64,000 bases of DNA from Comamonas avium (GTDB lineage Bacteria; Pseudomonadota; Gammaproteobacteria; Burkholderiales; Burkholderiaceae_C): the NCBI RefSeq assembly GCF_014836675.1, contig NZ_JACSQK010000009.1, forward strand, positions 62,001-126,000. The letters run 5' to 3'. The translations under genes were made by a program, and so were the position numbers. Positions 36,815 through 44,062 of the stretch are shown here, one piece after another. How positions within the stretch are numbered: the stretch's first letter is position 1; every line of letters starts with the position of its first letter. The notes beneath the pieces were generated by a model, which had not been told where the DNA came from, made no database searches, and saw only the letters and a list, made by a program, of their open reading frames with translations.

Positions 36815-37294
36815 TTAGTCGGTGTAATAGTCAGGGCGGGGCGTGCCGTCCAGATCGGCTTGGGCGTCGGCTTCGGTCAGCACTGGGCGTGGGCGGCAGT
36901 TGCTGCAGCCCTGATTCGGCACACAGGTACAAGGCATCGTGTTGGCCAACTGACTGCGTAGCTCGTATCCCATCAATGGCCAGATCTTCTGTACGGCGTT
37001 GGCGCGGGCAATGTTGCGGCCAATCTCGGCATCAAAGTTCTCGGGGCTGGCGCAGGCGCTTTCACCAGTGACTGTGAAGTCGTTGCGCAGCACCAGAACG
37101 CATATCGTCAGCAGACCTAGTTCGGGGGGAATGTTGCTGAAGTTGCGCGGGTTCATGGCTTTCGGATGACAAGCACCTTGCGCAGCGGTGAAATAGTGCT
37201 CACTGACGATGTTGGCTTCAATGTCTTTAGGCGTGATGCGCGGGGCAGTCTTGCCCTTGGCTTGGATCTCTTGCTCAATTTCAGAATCGTTCAT
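36815..37294 (-). CDS. N4 Gp49 / Sf6 gene 66 family protein
   Basis: A 159-residue protein matching the N4_gp49/Sf6_gp66 family along most of its length: APRITPKDIEANIVSEHYF, LTICVLVLRNDFTVTGESAC, FDAEIGRNIARANAVQKIWP then LMGYELR. The tail has a CxCxxxxGCxxC cluster. The family is frequent in podovirus and lambdoid genomes but has no established role. A good GGA ribosome site precedes the ATG. Confidence 0.88.
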   Translation of the reverse strand: MNDSEIEQEIQAKGKTAPRITPKDIEANIVSEHYFTAAQGACHPKAMNPRNFSNIPPELGLLTICVLVLRNDFTVTGESACASPENFDAEIGRNIARANAVQKIWPLMGYELRSQLANTMPCTCVPNQGCSNCRPRPVLTEADAQADLDGTPRPDYYTD

Positions 37295-37314
37295 GTCATT
37301 CCTTGGTTGGTGAC

Positions 37315-37340
37315 AAAAAAAGACCCGCTCAAGGCGGGCT
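37315..37340 (-). terminator. terminator-like hairpin
   Basis: CCCGCTCAAGGCGGG, flanked on the left by seven A residues (a T run on the minus strand), just upstream of the Gp49-like gene. Confidence 0.7.
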
Positions 37341-37363
37341 GCTGCAAGACGTAGACTTGATTC

Positions 37364-37630
37364 ATGGAAAACATCTACGACTCAATGATTGGTGCTCTGC
37401 GCGAGCACTGGAAAGCCAACAACAACGCATACCCCCAGCGGTTTGAGCTGACACAGAGCACCTTTGATGGGCTGCTGGCAGACCGCCGCTTGGTGAACGA
37501 AACCATGAACTACCCGTTGAACCTAAAGAATGGGTACGAGAGGGAGTTCTTGGGCGTCCCTGTGGCAGTGTCTGCAGAGGGCAATGCAATGGTTGCCCTT
37601 GATGGCACGCGGGTGCAGCTGAGCGTCTAA
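37364..37630 (+). CDS. hypothetical protein on the opposite strand
   Basis: An 88-residue protein (MENIYDSMIGALREHWKANN) of ordinary globular composition, rich in Asn, ending LDGTRVQLSV. It is transcribed rightward between leftward genes and ends 4 bp into the next one. Similar short proteins occur in phage lysogeny or structural contexts, but I do not recognise it. Confidence 0.55.
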   Translation: MENIYDSMIGALREHWKANNNAYPQRFELTQSTFDGLLADRRLVNETMNYPLNLKNGYEREFLGVPVAVSAEGNAMVALDGTRVQLSV

Positions 37631-37827
37631 AGGCGTGAGTTAGGCGCGCTTTTAGCTGGATACGGGAATGGCAGCACGCGGCCATCTGGGTAATGGAGAC
37701 GGTCACCCACCCGGCTTGGTAGATCAAACGCCAAGAAGCGGGAGCCAGGCACACCCGTATCGCGGTGCAGCTCGGTGCCTTGATATTGCCAATAGGGCGG
37801 CTTGTAGGAGTTCGCGTTTTGGTTCAC
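37627..37827 (-). CDS. hypothetical phage protein
   Basis: A 66-residue protein from a GTG start, rich in Tyr, Pro and Arg (YKPPYWQYQGTELHRDTGVP). The ribosome site is GAAGAG. No family recognised. It overlaps the convergent plus-strand gene by 4 bp. Confidence 0.5.
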   Translation of the reverse strand: MNQNANSYKPPYWQYQGTELHRDTGVPGSRFLAFDLPSRVGDRLHYPDGRVLPFPYPAKSAPNSRL

Positions 37828-37889
37828 GGTGGTGTCTCTTCAAAAGGTACAGGGAGGGCATCGGGACAAAGCGCACAAGCGCCTTGTGC

Positions 37890-38486
37890 TCATGCCCCTA
37901 AGCCTGCAAACGGGCTGGGGCGAAAATCTTGGTAGGTACGGCCAGAGCGGCACGAATGGACAACGGAGAAATTCACGTTCATCTGGCGCGCAAGCTCTCG
38001 CGCGGTCGTGCTCAGTTCAAACTTGATTCGTTGCACTTGCTCTGGCGTCAGAACGCGAATGCTCTGTTTTGTCTCTGCGATCCGTTTTCGGCGCAGGGTG
38101 GATGTGGCGAGGTCCATGTTTGCCAAGCCCATGGCGATAGGTACGCCACGGCGAACGTAGCGGGAGCAATCAGGACAGATGCACTCTTGATTGAGGCAGG
38201 TATTGCTGACCACGATGCTGCGTGGTGTCTTGGCTTTGGTGGGTGGGCGCTTGTTGCTGAAAAGCTCCAGCATCAGAGCGCGCACACGGATTTGTTGCGG
38301 CGGCTTTAGGGCAGGGTCATTGCAGCGACCCATTCGACGGTGAGGCATGGCCATGACAGGTGTTCCCACATCAATCGCACCATGCCAGTTCAGGCATGCA
38401 CCTTCTTCTGTGGTGTTCAGGGTGATCTTGCGCAGCACGGTGTCCAGCAGGTGGTAGTAGAGATAGAGCACGTATGCGCGCTGCAT
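37890..38486 (-). CDS. HNH-like DNA-binding protein with C-terminal helix-turn-helix
   Basis: A 198-residue protein. Residues ~30-115 follow the layout of HNH homing nucleases (ACLNWHGAIDVGTPVM, then RVRALMLELF, then NTCLNQECICPDC), but the central His expected in the second zinc-knuckle region is Asn (VSNTC), so activity is doubtful. Residues ~145-185 look like a NUMOD/HTH segment (LTPEQVQRIKFELSTTAREL, then ARQMNVNFSVV). A GGAGA ribosome site supports the ATG. Confidence 0.6.
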   Translation of the reverse strand: MQRAYVLYLYYHLLDTVLRKITLNTTEEGACLNWHGAIDVGTPVMAMPHRRMGRCNDPALKPPQQIRVRALMLELFSNKRPPTKAKTPRSIVVSNTCLNQECICPDCSRYVRRGVPIAMGLANMDLATSTLRRKRIAETKQSIRVLTPEQVQRIKFELSTTARELARQMNVNFSVVHSCRSGRTYQDFRPSPFAGLGA

Positions 38487-38504
38487 GGGAATCTCCAGAA
38501 AGCA

Positions 38505-38540
38505 AAAAGCCCGACCAGGCGGGAGCCAGATCGGGCTAGA
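38505..38540 (-). terminator. terminator-like hairpin
   Basis: AGCCCGA...TCGGGCT with a 15-base loop and an A-run on the left (T run on the minus strand), between the DUF2303 gene and the HNH-like gene. Confidence 0.65.
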
Positions 38541-38560
38541 GGGGCAGCGTTGGTGCTGAA

Positions 38561-39412
38561 TTACTTGGAAGGGCTACCGTTCAGGATTGGCAGCTCTGTT
38601 TGTGCGGCGATATCGGCGCGCAATTGCTTCACAGCGTCTTCAATGATTTTGTGCGGGCGGATCAGCTCCAGCCACATGATCAAATTACCGCCGTCCTGGA
38701 TGCGGTAGCGCAGGCGCACATCAGCACGGTACTTTTCGCCGTTCTCAAACACTGGGATGCCCAGGCTGAACTGCTCGGGAACAGCCAACTGGCCTTGGCG
38801 TGCGCTGCCTTGAACGTCTTCGTCGTAGGTGAACTGCGTAGAGCCATCGGCCAGGCGAATGGCAGACTTGAAATCCACCTTCTTCTTGGCTTCCAGGGTA
38901 CGGCAGACTTCCAAGAGCGTGGCGCCATCGGGGCTGCCCACTTCGCCAACAGGCATGCCGGGAGCGGCCTTGTCGATGAAAACTACATCCACCAGGTTGT
39001 TCTCGATGAACTGGGCCAGATCCACCTGGCCAACCTTCTTGCCATCCATTTGTGTCCAGGCCAGCCACTCAGGCGCCAAGGGGGCGTTGTATTGCGCCTT
39101 GTGGTCACCCCAGCCAGCTTCGGCCGCATTGTGGTTGAACACTGCCGTGAAGGTGGGTGGGTTGATGGTGCTGAAAATGCGCGTGTCTTCAGTCATTTGG
39201 TCATTGACCACAGCCACAAAGGATTCGGCATCGTTCAGCACAGCCGTGCCGCGCTTACGGGCAGGAGCTGCCAGCAAGTGAGCCAGATCAGCCGCTTTGA
39301 AACCTTCAGGCAGTACCAGCACAGGCGTGCCGGCCACATCGCGCACAGTTTGATTGCAGGCTGCCAGCGTGTCGCGAGCAATCGTTTCGGTTTGAGTGTC
39401 GTTCTGAGACAT
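38561..39412 (-). CDS. DUF2303 (YfdQ-type) phage protein
   Basis: A 283-residue protein with the DUF2303 pattern: PVLVLPEGFKAADLAHLLAA, IFSTINPPTFTAVFNHNAAE, GWGDHKAQYNAPLAPEWLAW and the C-terminal FENGEKYRADVRLRYRIQDG. The family is common in early regions of temperate phages and cryptic prophages; its function is unknown, though it is often near recombination genes. A GGAA ribosome site precedes the ATG. Confidence 0.9.
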   Translation of the reverse strand: MSQNDTQTETIARDTLAACNQTVRDVAGTPVLVLPEGFKAADLAHLLAAPARKRGTAVLNDAESFVAVVNDQMTEDTRIFSTINPPTFTAVFNHNAAEAGWGDHKAQYNAPLAPEWLAWTQMDGKKVGQVDLAQFIENNLVDVVFIDKAAPGMPVGEVGSPDGATLLEVCRTLEAKKKVDFKSAIRLADGSTQFTYDEDVQGSARQGQLAVPEQFSLGIPVFENGEKYRADVRLRYRIQDGGNLIMWLELIRPHKIIEDAVKQLRADIAAQTELPILNGSPSK

Positions 39413-39460
39413 GGTGTTTCCTTATGAATGGAATGGGTTGAGGGAGAGGGGAATGGGTTC

Positions 39461-39880
39461 TTAGCCAACTGCACGCAGTGGAGCGGCTGCGGGGCGCTGT
39501 TCGGGCTGGCGCAGCTCTTTCTGTTGTTGGGCGGTGGATTCCTGGGACACATCGCGTACACCGTCCAACGTCTGCTGGCGCGGGTCTTGGCGCTGCAGGT
39601 TGTTGTCGGTGGTGGTGAACAGGATGGTTTTGCCCTTGGTGGGCGCGGGCAGCTTGGCCTTCACATCAGTTTCCAGCTCCATCTGGCCGGCCTTGCCGCC
39701 GATGGGTTTCATCTTGATGGTCAGGGTCAGCGAACCGGCCTTGCCTGTTTCGGTGGTGGCGTGCACCAAGTCGTTCAGGGCTTCGGTGGCTTCTTCGCCC
39801 AGGAAAGGCGCGCTGTGGGCCAGAAAATCGGCAAAGGCTTGACGCTTTGCTTTGAGGGTCGGATTGATCAACTTGTTCAT
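39461..39880 (-). CDS. hypothetical phage protein upstream of DUF2303
   Basis: A 139-residue protein: an N-terminal helical part (LKAKRQAFADFLAHSAPFLG), a beta-rich middle (GSLTLTIKMKPIGGKAGQME), and a Gln-rich disordered tail. It regularly accompanies DUF2303 genes in phage operons. Ribosome site AGGAG. Function unknown. Confidence 0.7.
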   Translation of the reverse strand: MNKLINPTLKAKRQAFADFLAHSAPFLGEEATEALNDLVHATTETGKAGSLTLTIKMKPIGGKAGQMELETDVKAKLPAPTKGKTILFTTTDNNLQRQDPRQQTLDGVRDVSQESTAQQQKELRQPEQRPAAAPLRAVG

Positions 39881-39895
39881 GAGTACTCCTGAAAC

Positions 39896-39917
39896 AAAAA
39901 AACCCGCAATTGCGGGG
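39896..39917 (-). terminator. terminator-like hairpin
   Basis: CCCGCAATTGCGGG palindrome with a seven-A run on the left (T run on the minus strand). Confidence 0.75.
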
Positions 39918-40044
39918 ACTGGCTGGGTGGGGAAAAGTGGGCTACTAACGCTTGCTCAGAAAGGAATTGGAAAGAAACTGGCTACCACTGCGGCAGTGCA
40001 TGTCGCAGCGGATGAAACGAAAATCCAGTACAGCCCGTAAAGCA

Positions 40045-40182
40045 TCAACCACCTCGTTTTTGCGTGACGCTGCAGGCATGGCGATTAGGGAAACAGGCAT
40101 CAGCCCAAGCGCGCGCGGTGCGGTTGTCGGGAAAGTCGATGCCCTGAATAACTTCTTTGCCAAACTTGACGATGAATCGCAT
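40045..40182 (-). CDS. 45-residue hypothetical phage protein
   Basis: A short frame reading MRFIVKFGKEVIQGIDFPDN, then RTARAWADACFPNRHACSVT. It has a good GGAGAT ribosome site and protein-like composition. A longer overlapping frame (39945-40163) lacks both, so this one is preferred. Confidence 0.55.
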   Translation of the reverse strand: MRFIVKFGKEVIQGIDFPDNRTARAWADACFPNRHACSVTQKRGG

Positions 40183-40203
40183 GCTGGTATCTCCAGAATG
40201 AGA

Positions 40204-40226
40204 GAAGCCCGCGCAGTGGCGGGCCT
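40204..40226 (-). terminator. hairpin between small genes
   Basis: GCCCGCGCAGTGGCGGGC stem-loop; the flanking A-rich tract is short, so termination is weaker than at the related sites. Confidence 0.5.
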
Positions 40227-40254
40227 TGGTGGGTTGATGGGTAAGCTCTGAGAG

Positions 40255-40731
40255 CTATTGTTTTTGCTTAAAGTGCATGGCCGAACGCTGCGCGGTTGCC
40301 ACCTCTGCCAAGGCGCATTGAATGGCCTGGCGCACCGCTGCGTGCAGTGGGCGCGCCTGTGAGGACATGGGTGTGCTGACGACTCCGTTATCCAAAGAGA
40401 TGGTCGTTTTTCCAGAGTCCACCGTCACGATGATGGAGTGCGTTTGCGGCAGCTCGGTTTCAGCGTTGACCAGCTCGCGGCCAAGTAGGCGCAGCTCACA
40501 GCAGGAGTCGCGCATCGATGCCCCAATGGTGGCGCGAATGTCAGCCAGCTGACTGGTCTGGTAGAGCTTGGCGTTGCGGTATTTGCGCCATGCTTTTTCA
40601 GAAAACATGTCAGCTTTAAGCGCGCTTTTGTCGAATGGGAAAAAGCCCAGCGCTTCCAGCTGCATCGAGTTGACACTGCAGGTGCCCAGCAGCTCATTGA
40701 GTTCAGCCAGGGTTATGAAGTTGTTGTACAT
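40255..40731 (-). CDS. hypothetical phage protein
   Basis: A 158-residue soluble protein. The N terminus (FITLAELNELLGTCSVNSMQ) resembles a DNA-binding-type helix-turn-helix start but no family is clear. The C-terminal half is helical. Its start overlaps the 41-residue gene upstream by 19 bp. Confidence 0.65.
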   Translation of the reverse strand: MYNNFITLAELNELLGTCSVNSMQLEALGFFPFDKSALKADMFSEKAWRKYRNAKLYQTSQLADIRATIGASMRDSCCELRLLGRELVNAETELPQTHSIIVTVDSGKTTISLDNGVVSTPMSSQARPLHAAVRQAIQCALAEVATAQRSAMHFKQKQ

Positions 40732-40838
40732 GGCTCACTTTCGGTTGTGGTTTCATCAGGCCAGCTCTCTGCAGCAGCCAGGGCACTGACACCAATGACG
40801 ATGCAAAAAGCAGTCAGGCAGGCGAGGGCGGTAGGCAT
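40713..40838 (-). CDS. 41-residue membrane or secreted peptide
   Basis: The frame starts MPTALACLTAFCIVIGVSAL and continues with an acidic tail (AAAESWPDETTTESEPC). One hydrophobic helix or signal peptide is present. AGGACT precedes the ATG. It overlaps the downstream gene, typical of coupled phage genes. Confidence 0.5.
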   Translation of the reverse strand: MPTALACLTAFCIVIGVSALAAAESWPDETTTESEPCTTTS

Positions 40839-40848
40839 GGTGCTAGTC

Positions 40849-41055
40849 CTAAATGGCGTCGGCACTGCCGATAGGGTTGGTGGGTGTGCACAAGCTCTGG
40901 CGGATCTCTTCTGGTGACACAGATTTGGTGTGGCGCGCCAAGCGCTCGACTTCTGACTGCCGCATCAGTTCGCGCTCTTTGAGCCATTCAGCGTGGGAGT
41001 GCGGTTCGTAGCGGGCTTTACCGGCAAGGCCGCGAAAGCGTTTAAAAGTGGCCAT
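40849..41055 (-). CDS. hypothetical phage protein
   Basis: The ATG at 41055 (MATFKRFRGLAGKARY) gives 68 basic residues, mainly helical (HAEWLKERELMRQSEVERLA). The longer frame to 41220 crosses a terminator hairpin and is rejected. Confidence 0.55.
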   Translation of the reverse strand: MATFKRFRGLAGKARYEPHSHAEWLKERELMRQSEVERLARHTKSVSPEEIRQSLCTPTNPIGSADAI

Positions 41056-41069
41056 ATCGATCACCAATA

Positions 41070-41100
41070 AAAAAACCCGCCGTGCGTGTGCAGGGCGGGT
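41070..41100 (-). terminator. intrinsic terminator
   Basis: ACCCGCCGTGCGTGTGCAGGGCGGGT with an adjacent A run on the left (T run on the minus strand). Confidence 0.7.
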
Positions 41101-41338
41101 GAGGAATAAAGAGCCGGTGCCTTTCGGCATGCCATGGGAAGAAGAAGAGGGAGGGAGGAGACGCCCACGGCCCGGCTGAAAAAGGTTGATGGCGCCGTAT
41201 GAGCCCCGGCTTACCGACAAGAGGGAGGGGGTCGACTTTCACGCCTTGCAGGGAGGCAAACCCCTGTCACGATTGCCATCAGGCCAGGTGTTTGGATTGC
41301 CAAACAACTCACCAGATGGCCCTGCTTGAGCAGGCAAT
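41101..41338. other. gap without a convincing gene
   Basis: A purine-rich tract (41,140-41,165) and a plus-strand frame with several cysteines (PCHDCHQARCLDCQ) are present, but that frame runs through the following hairpin. No gene is called. Confidence 0.35.
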
Positions 41339-41364
41339 AAAAAACCGCCTCGGTGGGCGGTTTG
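41339..41364 (-). terminator. intrinsic terminator
   Basis: AAACCGCCTCGGTGGGCGGTTT with an A run on the left; it follows the end of the next leftward gene by 15 bp. Confidence 0.8.
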
Positions 41365-41378
41365 ACTGGCTTGGAAAA

Positions 41379-41585
41379 TCAACTTTGATCAAGCTCGGCA
41401 AGCGTCTCCTGCAGGCTTTTGATAAGCCGCCGCACATCATCTGGCGGCATATCGATCCACACAGTTGACACGGGCAGGTCTGCCGCCCCTTTGGCTGTGT
41501 GCTTTAGCCCGATAAAAGGCTTTCCGCCCACTAGGCTAGTGCGAATGCTGGTGTATTGGAGTAGCAGGGTAGTCATTGTGAGCAT
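41379..41585 (-). CDS. hypothetical phage protein
   Basis: About 68 residues from the ATG at 41585 (another ATG lies three codons in). It ends with the helix VRRLIKSLQETLAELDQS. No family recognised. The upstream extension to 41630 gives a hydrophobic but unlikely N terminus. Confidence 0.5.
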   Translation of the reverse strand: MLTMTTLLLQYTSIRTSLVGGKPFIGLKHTAKGAADLPVSTVWIDMPPDDVRRLIKSLQETLAELDQS

Positions 41586-41633
41586 CGTGCCATAAATGAA
41601 AATTTCTAACCACATCCAAACTGCAGCCATTCG

Positions 41634-41849
41634 TCACAAGATCCGCTCAACCTCACACGCGGGAAGCAGCAAGCCTTTTGCGCGACAGTAATCAAACTGC
41701 TTTTCGTAATCAGCAGCCACTAGAACCAGCGTTCCGTCTGGTGCATAGATGTTTCGGCAGCGTGCCTGTGGACGGCCTGGTGGCAATTCAGAGCGGTACC
41801 CGTGGCGCTGCCAGCATCCATTCGGGCTGTTTGGGTGTGGAAAGCCCAT
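41634..41849 (-). CDS. hypothetical phage protein
   Basis: A 71-residue protein starting MGFPHPNSPNGCWQRHGYRS with a strong GGAGAA ribosome site. Four cysteines are spread through it (GCWQ, ARCRN, DYCRA, PACEV). No known family. Confidence 0.6.
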   Translation of the reverse strand: MGFPHPNSPNGCWQRHGYRSELPPGRPQARCRNIYAPDGTLVLVAADYEKQFDYCRAKGLLLPACEVERIL

Positions 41850-41859
41850 GTTGTTTCTC

Positions 41860-42165
41860 CTATTCAAACCACAACCCTCTGTCACAGGGCTCTGGTTTGT
41901 GGTCGTAGCTTTCCGACCTGTCATCGCTTGCGCGACGGGCTTTGCTGTTCTTGGCAACCCGGTATGCCTCAACGCCGTATAGATCCCAGCGTCTGGATTT
42001 CGCGTGACCTTTGATGTTCCTGTTGCCTATCCCATCCAGGGGCAGAGCAGTACTGACTACAGCGCACGATGGCCTTTTGTTACTCGCTACCACCTGCGAG
42101 GGTTCTTTATTTACCCAGCCTGCCAAGCTGCATGAGCATGGGGTGCTGGCTCGATCACTTGGCAC
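41860..42165 (-). CDS. possible first gene of the leftward operon
   Basis: A frame of up to 101 residues from a GTG. The C-terminal half is basic and hydrophilic (KSRRWDLYGVEAYRVAKNSK) and looks protein-like; the N-terminal half does not, and no good start lies between. The true extent is uncertain. It is the most upstream frame after the OL-like operators. Confidence 0.35.
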   Translation of the reverse strand: MPSDRASTPCSCSLAGWVNKEPSQVVASNKRPSCAVVSTALPLDGIGNRNIKGHAKSRRWDLYGVEAYRVAKNSKARRASDDRSESYDHKPEPCDRGLWFE

Positions 42166-42292
42166 CCGTCGCTTTGGTGCACCTCCTGCATCGCCCCTTT
42201 AGGAGCTAACCCCGCCTTTGCTTCCTGTTGGCTTCGGCCCCGGATCGCTGGGCCTTTGGTGTTTCGCGGTTTAGTGCTGCGATGAGTTGAAT

Positions 42293-42306
42293 TGAATCAT
42301 GATTCA
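42293..42306. promoter_or_regulatory. repressor operator OL1
   Basis: A perfect 14-bp palindrome TGAATCATGATTCA, identical to the site upstream of the cro-like gene. It lies upstream of the leftward operon. Confidence 0.75.
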
Positions 42307-42316
42307 CTTGCGAGTG

Positions 42317-42330
42317 TCAATCATGATTCA
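42317..42330. promoter_or_regulatory. repressor operator OL2
   Basis: TCAATCATGATTCA differs from the consensus by one base; its centre is 24 bp from OL1. On the minus strand a TTGACA -35-like box (42315-42320) overlaps its edge, fitting a repressible leftward promoter. Confidence 0.7.
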
Positions 42331-42395
42331 GTTCTTATTTGAATATTTATTCAATCAAGATCACAATCTACCCATGACCACACACCACACAGACG

Positions 42396-42420
42396 AAAAA
42401 AAGCCCGCTCGGGGCGGGCT
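42396..42420 (-). terminator. intrinsic terminator of the Cas2-like gene
   Basis: AGCCCGCTCGGGGCGGGCT with seven A residues on the left (T run on the minus strand), 22 bp after the stop codon. Confidence 0.8.
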
Positions 42421-42441
42421 GTTTGGCTGTCAATTGACTGG

Positions 42442-42693
42442 CTATGTGTTGTGTGGGGTACCAAGGAGTTTGGTGCCTGCCCAGTCCGTTACCTCTGAAA
42501 CCATCAAGCGATCGTCGGCATCGATAAATTGTCGGAAGTGGTCCCGCCAAGCTTCGCTTGCACCGGAGTGTTGCCCCTTAAAGCTCCACGCTGAAAGGAG
42601 GTGTTTCTTCGCGTTAAGTCGCTCGAGCTCGTCATAGAGCGGTTGATAGTTCTTTTGTTTCACCAAATCGTACTCAAGGAAATACAAGGCCAT
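42442..42693 (-). CDS. small Cas2-like ferredoxin-fold protein
   Basis: An 83-residue protein starting MALYFLEYDLVKQKNYQPLY, then DELERLNAKKHLLSAWSF and ending with a DDRLMVSEVTDWA-type strand. The beta-alpha-beta layout with an acidic residue at the end of strand 1 (EYDL) recalls Cas2/VapD-like proteins, and close relatives seem common in temperate phages. AGAGAGG lies ahead of the start. Its ATG overlaps, on the opposite strand, the ATG of the rightward 125-residue gene. There is no CRISPR array or cas1, so a toxin or exclusion role is more likely than CRISPR adaptation; that is inference. Confidence 0.65.
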   Translation of the reverse strand: MALYFLEYDLVKQKNYQPLYDELERLNAKKHLLSAWSFKGQHSGASEAWRDHFRQFIDADDRLMVSEVTDWAGTKLLGTPHNT

Positions 42694-43069
42694 GGATAAC
42701 ACCTCTCTTAATCAAAAGTCATGCGTTTGGAGGATCCCTGCAGGATCCTTAATTCATATTGCCGGATTGCCTTACGAAACTGTTAAAGAAACTGAAGCCA
42801 TTGGCTTTACCGCGCCTGACTTCAGTTTGTTAAAAACCAAGAAAAATCTCAAATCAGATGAGCAATTTAATCAACCTAGATTGGCTGCTGACAATAAACA
42901 GGTCAGCTGCAAGTTGGACATGGATTGCAATGGGCGCTACTACCTTCAGGCATATACCAGCGATGGTGAGGCGATCTTGCACAAGATGCTTGTTGATCGC
43001 GCCGTAGTGTCAGTTACGCCAGTCGCTGGTGCATGCGTTGCTACAGGCGTTGTTTCAACCACTGAATGA
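42692..43069 (+). CDS. hypothetical protein between two Cas2-like genes
   Basis: A 125-residue protein starting MDNTSLNQKSCVWRIPAGSL with an AAGGA site ~12 bp upstream. The start resembles small phage proteins with a beta-rich ligand pocket (RIPAGSLIHIAGLPYETVKE); the tail is Val/Thr rich. It is divergent from one Cas2-like gene, with overlapping start codons (CCATGG), and convergent with the other, overlapping it by 29 bp. I do not recognise the family. Confidence 0.55.
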   Translation: MDNTSLNQKSCVWRIPAGSLIHIAGLPYETVKETEAIGFTAPDFSLLKTKKNLKSDEQFNQPRLAADNKQVSCKLDMDCNGRYYLQAYTSDGEAILHKMLVDRAVVSVTPVAGACVATGVVSTTE

Positions 43070-43307
43070 CGAGTTCGTCTTGTTGCCCATACCAAGGGAG
43101 ACTCAGAGTAACAATCAAGCAGTTGTCGTTTGCATCAAGTAAATGCCCGAGGGATTTGTAGATCTGATCGGGCGTCGAGTTGGTGGAAACCGCATAAGAA
43201 GACTCGGAAAGCATTGCCCAATCTGGGTAAAGCTTTTTGAGCGTCTCCAAAAAAGGCGGGCGGCGTACCTCTTTGTTTAGGTCATACGTAATCAATAAAA
43301 CTGCCAT
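43041..43307 (-). CDS. SinR/Cas2-like small protein
   Basis: An 88-residue protein starting MAVLLITYDLNKEVRRPPFL, then KLYPDWAMLSESSYAVSTNS and DANDNCLIVTLSLPWYG. It fits the small ferredoxin-fold family often labelled SinR-like and related to Cas2: acidic residue after strand 1 (TYDLN) and a Ser/Tyr-rich strand 2. Its ribosome site (GGAGGAG) is very strong. It is the second such protein within 400 bp. A role in RNA cleavage or lysogenic defence is possible but not shown. Confidence 0.65.
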   Translation of the reverse strand: MAVLLITYDLNKEVRRPPFLETLKKLYPDWAMLSESSYAVSTNSTPDQIYKSLGHLLDANDNCLIVTLSLPWYGQQDELVIQWLKQRL

Positions 43308-43340
43308 ATCTCCTCCTTTGGTTGCAATTAATTCTTGGCT

Positions 43341-43433
43341 TTACGTCGCCATCCACTCCCAAGCAGCCCACACCAAACCAACCACTACCCAGAAGGCAAA
43401 GGCATAGGGAAGGGCGCGGCGTAGGAGGTGCAT
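43341..43433 (-). CDS. 30-residue membrane peptide
   Basis: The frame MHLLRRALPYAFAFWVVVGL then VWAAWEWMAT is a single strongly hydrophobic helix behind a basic N terminus. A 16-residue basic frame (GTG start, KVAGRLKGRRTFKQV) ends just before it. Such peptides are frequent in phage immunity regions, but short hydrophobic frames also arise by chance. Confidence 0.4.
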   Translation of the reverse strand: MHLLRRALPYAFAFWVVVGLVWAAWEWMAT

Positions 43434-43491
43434 CAGTCAAACTTGCTTGAACGTCCGCCGGCCTTTGAGGCGGCCAGCGACTTTCACAGCA

Positions 43492-43998
43492 TCAGCTGCA
43501 GAACTCATTCCATGCTGACTGAAACGCCCCAGCCTCTAGCCTTTTGTCGTCTTCAAGAAAGACCATGTCCTTTCCGCCAGCGATAAACCGTTTAAACCCG
43601 GCGTAGCCACCAAGTGAGTTCTTAGCGTTGACCTCTCCACAGAATCCTATTTGATTTCTGAATTGCGCTGACTCAGGGTCTTTGAGATATAGCATGACCT
43701 GTTCTCTAGCCAAGCGCTGGTACTTAATTTCTTGCAACTGAGCATCGCTATCCGCCTTCTTGCTTTGCAAACTAGAAGTGCTCTTGCTATTTGAGGCAAT
43801 GACAGCCCCCAAAACAAGGATCGCTAATGCACCAATAACCCACACCCAAGCTGCAGAAGATTTTTGATCTGAATCCTTCGCTGCTGGATGAGGGGTCTTG
43901 ATTGGCCCATCTTCATGTGCTTGCGCCTGATCTTTGGTGGCAAATCCGACTCCCTTTGAATACCAAAGCCCGTATTTCCCTTGCTCGATAGCCATCAT
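43492..43998 (-). CDS. membrane-anchored phage protein
   Basis: A 168-residue protein: an N-terminal segment with GLWYSKGVGFATKDQAQAHE (a short GYF-like fold), a single membrane helix (AWVWVIGALAILVLGAVIAS, ~residues 50-69), and a C-terminal domain LAREQVMLYLKDPESAQFRN...GFCGEVNAKNSLGGY common to many prophage proteins. It lies just downstream of the repressor on the same strand, a place often used for superinfection exclusion genes; this role is inferred from position. Confidence 0.65.
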   Translation of the reverse strand: MMAIEQGKYGLWYSKGVGFATKDQAQAHEDGPIKTPHPAAKDSDQKSSAAWVWVIGALAILVLGAVIASNSKSTSSLQSKKADSDAQLQEIKYQRLAREQVMLYLKDPESAQFRNQIGFCGEVNAKNSLGGYAGFKRFIAGGKDMVFLEDDKRLEAGAFQSAWNEFCS

Positions 43999-44062
43999 GC
44001 CCCCGATTTCAATATTGATCGCTGCGCCAGACGTTCAAAACCTCCCTAGCTCAGACTGAAAA

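Noticed and set aside
41199-41468. Plus-strand frame with clustered cysteines (PCHDCHQARCLDCQ)
   Set aside because: It runs through an intrinsic terminator hairpin and overlaps the opposite gene; no ribosome site is seen.
42299-42637. Plus-strand frame over the operators and the Cas2-like gene
   Set aside because: It starts within an operator, crosses a terminator stem and is the shadow of a better-supported minus-strand gene.
42442-43307. CRISPR-Cas system, because of Cas2-like proteins
   Set aside because: No repeat-spacer array, cas1 or effector gene is present anywhere in the window.
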